Shown here: piece by piece, positions 1-5,673 of the stretch
Position numbering within the stretch: the stretch's first letter is position 1
How the letters are laid out: the number at the start of each line of letters is the position of its first letter
Assembly: GCA_002293275.1 (NCBI GenBank)
Contig: DBCX01000036.1
Span: forward strand, 13,844-19,613
Reading direction: 5' to 3'
DNA from: Cyanobacteria bacterium UBA947
GTDB taxonomy: Bacteria > Cyanobacteriota > Vampirovibrionia > Gastranaerophilales > Gastranaerophilaceae
DNA length: 5,770 bases
The notes under the pieces: model-generated
What the model was told of the DNA's origin: nothing
Database searches by the model: none
Seen by the model: the letters and a program-made list of their open reading frames with translations, nothing else
Translations under genes and position numbers: made by a program

Positions 1-2866
1 CCGCCAGTTTTTCCACGTCGCCTGTCAGTTTTGAAATCTGCCGCTCAATCTTGTCAAGTTTGCGCGCTGTGCGCTCGTCGTTTTCTATCGCCGACAAAAC
101 CGCCTCCAATTTCTTCTCCAGCCTGTCCATCCGGTTCTGCTGCCGCTCATACAACTCCTCAATATCAATATCCGGCTCTGCTTTTGCTCCGGTTCCGTCA
201 AGTTTGTCCGAAATATTATCAACCCATTCGCCAAGATAATTGAGCACCTGATGCACAACCTTGTCGTGCTGCGCTTTTTCAACCGCCATCGCATCCAGCC
301 GCTCCAATTTCTGTTCAATTCGCTCATTCAGCGTGCTTTGAATCCGTGTTTCCAAATTAGCTATCACACTGTCAAACTGTTTCAGCGTGTTGCCCAGAAT
401 CTTGCCCGACTCATCCGAGTTGATCAAAATCTTGTTCGTGCGCGTGCTGATGCTCATAATATCTTCGTTAATCTTTTCAAACGACTCTTTCAAAACGCAC
501 ATCTGCTCTTGTGTCAGGCTAGACGACAACTCGTCAATTGACTGCGTAATCCGGCTCATATCATCGGACAAATTCTCAATAGAACCCTGTTTTAAAAGCA
601 GCTGCAGCTTGGCAATATCGCTTTCCACATCCTGAAGCGTATAGGAATAATCCTCCTCGCTGACCAATTTTTTTAGCTGGTCGTTCACCTTGACAAGCGT
701 CTCGTTAATCTCACCGGTCTTTTCTTCCACAAAATCCTTGATATCTTCGCTTTCTTCCGCAAAAGAAATCTGGTCAAAAACCGTCGCAATTGAGGACAAA
801 ATGGATTCCTTCACATTATAAAAATCACCCGGCGAGCCCACATTATCAAGCCGCTGCTCAATCTCAATAACCTTTTCTTTTGAGATGACGCTTGTTAAAA
901 GCTTGCGCTGGTCGTTGATAAGTTTTTTTATCTCGTCAATCCGGAAACTCAAATCGCCGTCATCATGGAGCATCAACAAGTCAATTTTGCCGTGCACAAC
1001 ACGCAGAACCTCCGACAGCTCGTGCTCGTCAGCCAGCAATGTGTTGAGTTGATCGCCGATTTCGCTAAAATATGTGTCATCCGAAATCGCCATCAAATCA
1101 AGCTTTGAGTTAATATCATCAATTTTGTCGGCCGAGCGCATTATGTTGAGCTTCAGCGCGTCAACCGCCTCCATAACAGGCGTTATGCTCATTGGCGAGC
1201 GGCTCATGACGTTGTTGACCTGAACCTTCATCTCGTCAATAATATCTTCCGTGAACCCGCTCATCAACATACTCTTCAACTCGGTTATAACCCCGTTGCA
1301 ACCCGAGTCAAAGAAGTTTCGGATATCTTTTTTCAGCGGCTCAAACTCCTCATAAAGTTTTTTGTATTTGCCTTCTAAAACCTGCACCAAATCAGTGTTT
1401 ACAAGCGAAACCTCCTGCGATATCCTGCCGATTTTTTCTTCCAAATCAGCACCGCCTGACAGGTTTTTAACATCTTCAATCAGCGCGTTGAGTTTTGCCT
1501 CGGTGTCGCCAAGGTTTATATCAACGCTCATCCCGTGTACAATCCCCGCAAGCTTTTCCGTCAACGCACCGTCAAGCTCACCAATCGTTTCAAGCACCTT
1601 GCGCAGCTCCCCTTTAATCTGATGGAGCTCCAGCTCGGATTTTGCAAGCCGCGCGTCAGATTCCAGGTTGACGTTTGTCGCAGCATCAATAAAATCCGTG
1701 AGTTTTTTTTCAACCGCCGCAAGCTGGCCAACGCTGTTGCTATCAAGCTTTTGCGCGATATCCTCAACGTATTTGCGCATGCTCTCAATAACATTGTTTA
1801 TAAAAATCTTGTGTTCGCCAAGCGCGCCCGTCACCGCCCCAAAATCAATCCCCTCAAAGGATTCTATCACCGCCTGCGCGTTTTTATCCAGCACGGATTT
1901 CAAATCCGTTTCCAGCGCGCCGAGCTTGTCGCTGATTTCCGCAAAATCCCTGTCCGCATTCAACCCGTTGGCGTCAATCGCGCCCAAAATCTTTTCATAC
2001 GCCGCCCCGGAGCCCTCAAGCCCTTTCACGCATTCTGTCACCGACTCTTTGACCGCGTCAACTGCCGCCGCAATACTCTCAATCTCTTTTGCCAGCGGTT
2101 TTAAAGCATCCGAATTATCGCTCTCGTTGATTGCCTTCAACATCGAGCGCAAATCCTGATCCATATCAAACAACGATGCCCCAAACCCTTGCGTTGTCTT
2201 TTCAAGCGCCTTAAACTTCTCCTCAAGTTTTTTCTCGGAGTGCAAATACACCTCACTCATTGACTCAAAAAGCGAGGTCTGCATATCTTCCGTGTTGGTG
2301 AACTCTTTGACGTGGTGCTTAATCTCGGAAACAGTGTTCGTAATACCCTTTTCATAATCGTCCAGCTGCGCAACAAGTTTATCCGACAAAAGCTGGATGT
2401 TTTGCTCAATAATCTTTAGCTGCGGCTGCTGCTCGTCCTTTAACACAGCAGGAAGCCCGGTTAAAAGGTTCTTAATCTCTTTTATGCTGTCAGTCGGGTT
2501 GAAAGTCGTGTAAATATCAGCTATTTTGCCGTCAAGGTTGCTGAACTCCTCTTTGATGTCGGTGATAAAGTTAATTATGTCAACCTTTGTCAGCGTACCG
2601 GCATTTTCAAAAGACAGCTTGTTTTCAAAATTGCTCACAACATCTTCAAGTTTTTTGAACCGCTCGTCAGTGAAATCGTGTTCGGACTTCAACATCGTCG
2701 TCACATCGTTCAAATAAATCTTAACCAAATCAACTGTTTCGCTTTCTTCCGCGAGGGTGTCAAGTTTGGAGCTGATTGTGTTGAGCAGTGCCCCAAAAAT
2801 GTTGCTGTTGTTAAGGCTGTCATCCCGGATGGACTTTATTAATGATGATATATCTTCGTTTGGCAT
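1..2866 (-). CDS. Very long coiled-coil/helical protein of unknown function (3' end outside window)
   Basis: The minus strand is open for 955 codons from ATG at 2866 to the window edge, with no stop, so the C-terminus is missing. The start was chosen because a GGAG site lies 6 nt upstream and a promoter just before that; the protein begins MPNEDISSLIKSIRDDSLNN. Composition is that of an extended helical rod: rich in Glu, Asp, Lys, Leu, Ile and Asn, only about ten prolines, three cysteines (C279, C523, C790) and one tryptophan (W881). Leu/Ile recur at heptad-like spacing, with repeated KLD/KLE segments (for example residues 33-37, 372-375, 587-590, 914-921 and 936-953). I see no signal peptide, membrane span, Walker motif or known catalytic motif. 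Residues 890-902 (Gly/Ala/Pro/Asp-rich) look like a linker before a final very charged coiled coil. It is divergent from the oxidoreductase operon and has no obvious link to it. A cytoskeletal, scaffold or chromosome-organising role is conceivable but unproven. The reading frame is near certain; the function is unknown. Confidence 0.9.
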   Translation of the reverse strand, partial: MPNEDISSLIKSIRDDSLNNSNIFGALLNTISSKLDTLAEESETVDLVKIYLNDVTTMLKSEHDFTDERFKKLEDVVSNFENKLSFENAGTLTKVDIINFITDIKEEFSNLDGKIADIYTTFNPTDSIKEIKNLLTGLPAVLKDEQQPQLKIIEQNIQLLSDKLVAQLDDYEKGITNTVSEIKHHVKEFTNTEDMQTSLFESMSEVYLHSEKKLEEKFKALEKTTQGFGASLFDMDQDLRSMLKAINESDNSDALKPLAKEIESIAAAVDAVKESVTECVKGLEGSGAAYEKILGAIDANGLNADRDFAEISDKLGALETDLKSVLDKNAQAVIESFEGIDFGAVTGALGEHKIFINNVIESMRKYVEDIAQKLDSNSVGQLAAVEKKLTDFIDAATNVNLESDARLAKSELELHQIKGELRKVLETIGELDGALTEKLAGIVHGMSVDINLGDTEAKLNALIEDVKNLSGGADLEEKIGRISQEVSLVNTDLVQVLEGKYKKLYEEFEPLKKDIRNFFDSGCNGVITELKSMLMSGFTEDIIDEMKVQVNNVMSRSPMSITPVMEAVDALKLNIMRSADKIDDINSKLDLMAISDDTYFSEIGDQLNTLLADEHELSEVLRVVHGKIDLLMLHDDGDLSFRIDEIKKLINDQRKLLTSVISKEKVIEIEQRLDNVGSPGDFYNVKESILSSIATVFDQISFAEESEDIKDFVEEKTGEINETLVKVNDQLKKLVSEEDYSYTLQDVESDIAKLQLLLKQGSIENLSDDMSRITQSIDELSSSLTQEQMCVLKESFEKINEDIMSISTRTNKILINSDESGKILGNTLKQFDSVIANLETRIQSTLNERIEQKLERLDAMAVEKAQHDKVVHQVLNYLGEWVDNISDKLDGTGAKAEPDIDIEELYERQQNRMDRLEKKLEAVLSAIENDERTARKLDKIERQISKLTGDVEKLA
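746..760 (-). repeat. Copy 2 of a 15-nt exact direct repeat inside the long gene
   Basis: The plus-strand 15-mer TTCGCTTTCTTCCGC is identical to 2738-2752. On the coding strand both copies are read in the same frame and encode Ala-Glu-Glu-Ser-Glu (residues 703-707 here). Flanking residues are only loosely similar, so this could be a remnant of an internal protein duplication or chance in a biased sequence. Confidence 0.55.
2738..2752 (-). repeat. Copy 1 of the 15-nt direct repeat inside the long gene
   Basis: Identical to 746-760 and in the same frame, encoding residues 39-43 (AEESE). It is followed by a Val-Asp-Leu-Val-Lys helix, where copy 2 has Asp-Ile-Lys-Asp-Phe-Val, which is weakly alignable. 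Confidence 0.55.
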
Positions 2867-2872
2867 AGTTTA

Positions 2873-2878
2873 CTCCAC
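2873..2878 (-). promoter_or_regulatory. Ribosome binding site of the long coiled-coil gene
   Basis: On the minus strand the sequence reads GTGGAG, then TAAACT, then ATG. The GGAG core is 6 nt from the start codon, which fixes the start at 2866. Confidence 0.75.
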
Positions 2879-2883
2879 GTCTC

Positions 2884-2912
2884 ATACTAACAGATTGCAG
2901 GCTTTGCGTCAA
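2884..2912 (-). promoter_or_regulatory. Sigma-70 type promoter for the long coiled-coil gene
   Basis: On the minus strand, -35 TTGACG (2912-2907; 5/6 match to TTGACA) is separated by exactly 17 nt from -10 TAGTAT (2889-2884; 4/6 match to TATAAT). Initiation would fall near 2877-2878, giving a leader of only about a dozen nucleotides that still includes the GGAG ribosome site. Position and spacing are good; the -10 is imperfect. Confidence 0.5.
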
Positions 2913-2939
2913 AAATGTTACAATTGTGAAGTGATATTT
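2913..2939. promoter_or_regulatory. Imperfect inverted repeat in the divergent promoter region, possible operator
   Basis: AAATGTTAC (2913-2921) and GTGATATTT (2931-2939) are inverted repeats matching at 7 of 9 positions, separated by 9 nt containing the palindromic CAATTG overlap. The repeat sits immediately upstream of the -10 of the kor operon and next to the -35 of the divergent gene, so a protein bound here could affect both. Short AT-rich inverted repeats are common by chance. Confidence 0.25.
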
Positions 2940-2940
2940 G

Positions 2941-2949
2941 TGTTAAAAT
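2941..2949 (+). promoter_or_regulatory. Extended -10 promoter of the kor operon
   Basis: TGT-TAAAAT matches the extended -10 form TGn-TATAAT (5/6 in the hexamer). The -35 region is poor: TTGTGA lies only 14 nt upstream and TTACAA 20 nt upstream, which is typical of a promoter relying on the TG extension. Only six bases separate the -10 from the korD ATG, so transcription would begin at or next to the start codon. Confidence 0.4.
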
Positions 2950-2955
2950 GAATCC

Positions 2956-3165
2956 ATGAGTCATGTCGTAATAAATAAAGAATGTTGCAGGGCTTGTTAC
3001 CTTTGTATCAACGAATGCCCGAAAAAGCTCATTAAAATTGGCGAGGAGCTTAATGATATGGGCGCAAAGATAGTGGAATTTGACGGAAAAGAAGGTTGCA
3101 TCGGCTGCGCTATGTGCGCAATCCGCTGTCCGAGCCTTGCTATAACGGAAGTGTACAAGGGGTAA
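2956..3165 (+). CDS. korD: 2-oxoacid:ferredoxin oxidoreductase, delta (ferredoxin) subunit
   Basis: This 69-residue protein is a 2x[4Fe-4S] ferredoxin of the kind that carries electrons away from the TPP-containing beta subunit of 2-oxoacid oxidoreductases. Two complete CxxCxxCxxxCP motifs are visible: C11-C14-C17-C21-P22 and C48-C51-C54-C58-P59. An extra Cys (C10) precedes the first. The linker between the clusters is short (residues 23-47), as in KorD/VorD subunits. The start matches the usual family N-terminus (a short beta strand, here VVINKE, before the first cluster). There is no Shine-Dalgarno sequence upstream of ATG 2956, unlike the downstream genes, and the -10 element is only six bases away. 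A three-codon reading frame (ATG 2948, stop TGA 2957-2959) overlaps the start. It is first in the operon, 7 bp ahead of korA. Confidence 0.93.
   Translation: MSHVVINKECCRACYLCINECPKKLIKIGEELNDMGAKIVEFDGKEGCIGCAMCAIRCPSLAITEVYKG
3157..3162 (+). promoter_or_regulatory. Ribosome binding site of korA
   Basis: AAGGGG overlaps the last codons of korD and lies 10 nt before ATG 3173. It is somewhat distant and weaker than the sites ahead of korB and the small gene. Confidence 0.5.
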
Positions 3166-3172
3166 ATTCAAG

Positions 3173-4207
3173 ATGAATGCTGCAATCACAGACGGAAAAG
3201 TTTTGACAAAAGGCAACCACGCCATAGCACAGGCCGCGCTCAATGCCGGGCTTGAAGCGTATTTTGGCTACCCAATCACCCCGCAGAGCGAAATAGGCGA
3301 ATACCTGAGCGATAAAACAAAGGCCTACGTCTGTGCGGAAAGCGAGCTTGCCGCGATAAATATGGTGCTTGGCGCATGCTCAACCGGCGCAAAAGCCATG
3401 ACATCCTCATCATCGTGTGCGGTCGCGCTTATGCAGGAAACCATCTCATACGCCGCATCAGACGAACTGCCGCTTGTTCTAATCAGCGTTATGCGCGGCG
3501 GTCCGGGGCTCGGTTACATCTATCCGTCCCAAGGCGACTACAATCAAGCGCTCACAGGCGGCGGAAACGGCGACTACAAGTGCATCGTGCTTGCACCGTC
3601 CGGTGTCCAGGAGTGTGTGGATTTGACTTACAAGGCCTTCCACCTTGCCCACAAATGGCGCAATCCCGTTGTGCTGCTTGCTGACGGGCTGCTCGGCCAG
3701 ATGATGGAACCCGTTGAGTTTGGCAAATACCCGTATCCTGATATTGACAACTCAGACTGGGCTCTAACAGGCGCGAAAGGCCGCGAGAGCCGTACAATCA
3801 GCTCCCTGTGTGTTGATGTTGATGAACAAGCACGCCACATTGAGCACCTGTTTGAAAAATACAGCCGGATGGAAGCCGAGCACGAGGAGTTTATGTGTGA
3901 TGATGCCGATATAATTGTGACCTGCTTTGGTTCAACCGCCCGTAACGTGCGCTCTGCCGTCAAGCAGTGCCGCGAATCCGGTATCAAAGCCGGCATGTTC
4001 CGCCCGATTACGCTGTTCCCGTTCCCTTCATCAAGGCTGGCCGAGCTTTCGCCGCGAATGTTTTTGGATATTGAGGTTAATATGGGTCAAATGCTGCGCG
4101 ATGTACGCTTGGGGACTAAATTGCCCGTGGAATTTTTCGGCAAACCCGTCGGCGTGCCGCCTGCGGTTGAAGATATTGTGGAGGAGATTGAAAAATGGGT
4201 TCGCTAG
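3173..4207 (+). CDS. korA: 2-oxoacid:ferredoxin oxidoreductase, alpha subunit (KorA/VorB type)
   Basis: This 344-residue subunit contributes the pyrimidine-side half of the TPP site and the 2-oxoacid and CoA contacts in a cytoplasmic alpha-beta-gamma-delta oxidoreductase. Recognisable blocks in order: KGNHA (13-17), GYPITPQSEI (32-41, with the Thr typical of this superfamily), ESE (56-58), a serine run S78-S81, MRGGPGLG (107-114), SQGDY (119-123), GGGNGDY (129-135) and LGQMMEPVE (174-182). The C-terminal domain II has CFGSTARNV (251-259), RPITLFPFP (277-285) and DIEVNMGQM (299-307). Length and motifs match VorB/KorA proteins of about 350 residues, not the longer fused gamma-alpha type. The substrate, 2-oxoglutarate or branched-chain 2-oxoacid such as 3-methyl-2-oxobutanoate, cannot be decided from sequence. 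Residues 82-83 are Cys-Ala where I recall Pro-Gly in many relatives. It overlaps korB by 13 bp. Confidence 0.93.
   Translation: MNAAITDGKVLTKGNHAIAQAALNAGLEAYFGYPITPQSEIGEYLSDKTKAYVCAESELAAINMVLGACSTGAKAMTSSSSCAVALMQETISYAASDELPLVLISVMRGGPGLGYIYPSQGDYNQALTGGGNGDYKCIVLAPSGVQECVDLTYKAFHLAHKWRNPVVLLADGLLGQMMEPVEFGKYPYPDIDNSDWALTGAKGRESRTISSLCVDVDEQARHIEHLFEKYSRMEAEHEEFMCDDADIIVTCFGSTARNVRSAVKQCRESGIKAGMFRPITLFPFPSSRLAELSPRMFLDIEVNMGQMLRDVRLGTKLPVEFFGKPVGVPPAVEDIVEEIEKWVR
4180..4186 (+). promoter_or_regulatory. Strong ribosome binding site of korB
   Basis: GGAGGAG lies inside the end of korA, 8 nt before ATG 4195. It supports that start and implies coupled translation of the alpha and beta subunits. 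Confidence 0.8.
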
Positions 4208-4935
4208 TTTTTGAAATCCCGAAAAGTATTGTAAAAGGCGCGAAATACTCGTTTTGCCCGGGCTGCGACCACGGTGTTGCCCTGCGGCTGGTAGCAGAGG
4301 TGCTTGACGAGCTTAACCTGCGCGACAACGCAATAACCGCCGGTTCTGTCGGATGTTCCGTGTGCATATATAATTTTATTGATGTTGATACAATTGAAGC
4401 TCCGCACGGGCGCGCGCTTGCCGTTGCAACCGGTGTAAAACGCGCAAAACCGGATAAATTCGTGTTCACATACCAAGGGGACGGCGATTTTGCGTCAATC
4501 GGGCTTGGCGAGAGCCTCAGCGCTGCCTCCCGCGGCGAAAAAGTCAGCACAATCTGTATCAACAACACAACGTATGGCATGACAGGCGGCCAGCTTGGCC
4601 CCACAACGCTTATCGGGCAGGTTACAACAACCTCCCCCCAAGGCAGAACATCAAAAGACTACGGCCACCCGATAAAAATCGCCGAGCACGTGGCCCTGTG
4701 TGACGGCACAGCCTACGCCGCGCGGGTGTCGCTGGATACCGTGGCCAACATAAAAAAAGCAAAAGCTGCCATAAAACGCGCTTTTGAGGTACAATTGGAA
4801 GGCAAGGGATTCGGGTTTGTTGAAATCCTGTCAACCTGCCCTACTAACTGGAAAATGACGCCAAGCAAAGCGCACGAGCACGTCAGAGAGCAGATGATGG
4901 AGGTGTTTCCGCTTGGAACTTTCAAAGAAGGTTGA
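4195..4935 (+). CDS. korB: 2-oxoacid:ferredoxin oxidoreductase, beta (TPP-binding) subunit
   Basis: This 246-residue subunit binds thiamine diphosphate with Mg2+ and the [4Fe-4S] cluster closest to it. CPGCDHG (21-27) supplies C21 and C24; GCS (C54) and STCP (C215) are the probable third and fourth cluster ligands, by analogy with other two-subunit-core oxidoreductases. The TPP motif GDGD begins at 95 and runs to the paired Asn N123-N124, followed by YGMTGGQ (127-133), the block lining the cofactor and substrate. The C-terminus (VFPLGTFKEG) resembles normal family endings, so the protein is full length. It starts inside korA with a strong GGAGGAG site. Its last 23 bp are shared, in another frame, with a small zinc-finger-like gene. 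It works with korA at the active site and passes electrons to korD; korC completes the complex. Confidence 0.95.
   Translation: MGSLVFEIPKSIVKGAKYSFCPGCDHGVALRLVAEVLDELNLRDNAITAGSVGCSVCIYNFIDVDTIEAPHGRALAVATGVKRAKPDKFVFTYQGDGDFASIGLGESLSAASRGEKVSTICINNTTYGMTGGQLGPTTLIGQVTTTSPQGRTSKDYGHPIKIAEHVALCDGTAYAARVSLDTVANIKKAKAAIKRAFEVQLEGKGFGFVEILSTCPTNWKMTPSKAHEHVREQMMEVFPLGTFKEG
4899..4905 (+). promoter_or_regulatory. Ribosome binding site deciding the TTG start of the small gene
   Basis: GGAGGTG is near-perfect anti-16S complementarity, located inside korB and 7 nt before TTG 4913. The reading frame is closed by TGA at 4895-4897, so TTG 4913 is the only sensible initiation codon. No other gene starts at a suitable distance from this site. 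Confidence 0.7.
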
Positions 4936-5074
4936 AAATTGCAAAAACAAAGACCGCTACGAAACATACGAACAGGCCAATGCGGCGCGGGTTTACCTGA
5001 GTTCAAAGGTAGAGATATACAAATGTGATGTGTGTGATGGCTGGCATTTTACAAGGAGAAAACATGGAGAATAG
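4913..5074 (+). CDS. Small zinc-finger-like protein embedded between korB and korC
   Basis: The 53-codon gene starts at TTG and overlaps korB by 23 bp and korC by 11 bp. The product contains a lone early cysteine (C10), a Tyr/Ala-rich helix (residues 15-30: RYETYEQANAARVYLS), then a strand and knuckle YKCDVCDGWHFT (36-47) and a basic tail RRKHGE. C10, C38, C41 and H45 would form a CCCH zinc site. The layout (early Cys, helix with conserved Tyr and Ala, then CxxCxxWH) resembles small uncharacterised zinc-ribbon-like proteins I recall from diverse bacteria and phages; I cannot name a family. Evidence that it is real: an optimal GGAGGTG site, compositional sense, spaced metal-ligand motifs, and a gap of 128 bp between korB and the true korC start that is otherwise unexplained. 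It could be a metal-handling or assembly factor, a regulator, or an unrelated passenger. Function unknown. Confidence 0.8.
   Translation: MELSKKVENCKNKDRYETYEQANAARVYLSSKVEIYKCDVCDGWHFTRRKHGE
5053..5058 (+). promoter_or_regulatory. Ribosome binding site deciding the korC start
   Basis: AAGGAG is 5 nt before ATG 5064 and lies inside the small gene. It favours ATG 5064 over the in-frame ATG at 5025, which has no such site and would add 13 residues that do not look like the family. Confidence 0.8.
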
Positions 5075-5597
5075 TTTTATTATAGCGGGATTTGGCGGGC
5101 AGGGCGTGCTGCTCGCGGGTGAGCTTCTGGCAAACGCGTTTATGGATGACGGCAAATACGTCACATGGTACCCGAGCTACGGCGCCGAGATGCGCGGCGG
5201 TACCGTTAACTGCGAGGTCGTTGCAAGCGATGAGCCCGTCAGCGCCGTCAGCAAAAAGGAAGTAGATTTTCTCGTTGCGCTCAACCAGCTTTCGTTTGAT
5301 AAGTTTTTAACCAAAGTCAAAAAAGGCGGGATGGTCATCGTCAACTCCTCGCTTGTCAAGGAAATTTGCAGCAGAGCCGATATTACCTGCGTGTTTGCGC
5401 CGGTCACAAAGCTTGCCCAGCAGCTTGGCAACATAAAAATGGCAAACGTTATCGCGCTTGGCGTTCTGGCGCGCGCAAGCAAGGCCGTCTCTGCCGAAAC
5501 GCTCTCAAAAGTGCTTGAAGCAAGCAAAATTAAGCTGCTGCCCCTCAACCTTGAAGCCTTGAAAATCGGTTATGAGTATGAGATGGTTACGGCCTAA
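5064..5597 (+). CDS. korC: 2-oxoacid:ferredoxin oxidoreductase, gamma subunit
   Basis: This 177-residue protein is the gamma subunit (POR/KOR gamma domain), which packs against alpha and contributes to CoA binding in the complex. GFGGQG (9-14) is the glycine-rich signature following the first strand; YPSYGAEMRGG (36-46) and TVNCEV (47-52) are the second conserved block; VDFLVALNQ (67-75) and NIKMANVIALGVLA (123-136) follow. Length is normal for the family (about 180). I chose ATG 5064 because of its AAGGAG site and because MENSFIIAGFGGQG matches usual family N-termini; a longer form from 5025 would lie inside the preceding small gene. The first 11 bp overlap that gene's end, so its translation is probably coupled to it. 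It is the last recognisable operon member. Confidence 0.94.
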   Translation: MENSFIIAGFGGQGVLLAGELLANAFMDDGKYVTWYPSYGAEMRGGTVNCEVVASDEPVSAVSKKEVDFLVALNQLSFDKFLTKVKKGGMVIVNSSLVKEICSRADITCVFAPVTKLAQQLGNIKMANVIALGVLARASKAVSAETLSKVLEASKIKLLPLNLEALKIGYEYEMVTA

Positions 5598-5618
5598 ATC
5601 ACCTAAAAAGTTGATTTA
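5595..5618. terminator. Weak AT-rich inverted repeat right after korC, possible terminator or operator
   Basis: TAAATCACCT and AGTTGATTTA pair over 10 positions with one mismatch around an AAAA loop; the repeat begins at the korC stop codon. It is mostly A-U and is followed by AAACCGG rather than a T run, so as an intrinsic terminator on the plus strand it is poor. It could be a transcript-end stabiliser, an operator for the next gene, or chance. Confidence 0.25.
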
Positions 5619-5641
5619 AACCGGACAAAAAAGTTGTAAAT

Positions 5642-5647
5642 TAATAT
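5642..5647 (+). promoter_or_regulatory. Candidate -10 hexamer for the last gene
   Basis: TAATAT lies in the AT-rich 76-bp spacer 5598-5673, with initiation expected near 5654 and a 20-nt leader. I see no convincing -35 at 16-18 nt; TTGATT (5611-5616) is 25 nt away. The last gene could equally be read through from the kor operon. Confidence 0.2.
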
Positions 5648-5673
5648 TGTCGTTACCCCTTGTGAGATTTACT

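Noticed and set aside
1535..2104. Plus-strand open frame of 189 codons opposite the long gene
   Set aside because: It is antisense to a 955-codon frame with a promoter and ribosome site. Its product is Arg/Phe/Asn-rich with no domain, as expected of a mirror of Glu/Lys/Leu codons.
1668..2159. Plus-strand Ser/Ala/Leu-rich open frame of 163 codons
   Set aside because: This is another antisense shadow of the long coiled-coil gene. The high serine content comes from reverse-reading Glu/Asp-Gly-Arg codons, and it overlaps other shadow frames.
1..2866. Idea that the long gene is a phage tail tape-measure protein
   Set aside because: Length and helicity would fit, but no tape-measure hydrophobic segment is visible and the neighbours are metabolic, with no phage structural genes in the window.
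2924..2930. TTGTGAA resembling a half-site for the NADH-sensing repressor Rex, attractive ahead of a redox operon
   Set aside because: The second arm (TTCACAA at the expected spacing) is absent: 2935-2941 reads TATTTGT. A single heptamer is not evidence.
2887..3243. Minus-strand open frame of 118 codons across the divergent spacer and korD
   Set aside because: It covers both promoters and lies antisense to the cysteine motifs of korD, whose ferredoxin signature is decisive.
4116..4604. Minus-strand open frame of 162 codons across the korA/korB junction
   Set aside because: korA and korB are unmistakable on the opposite strand; this frame has no ribosome site or domain.
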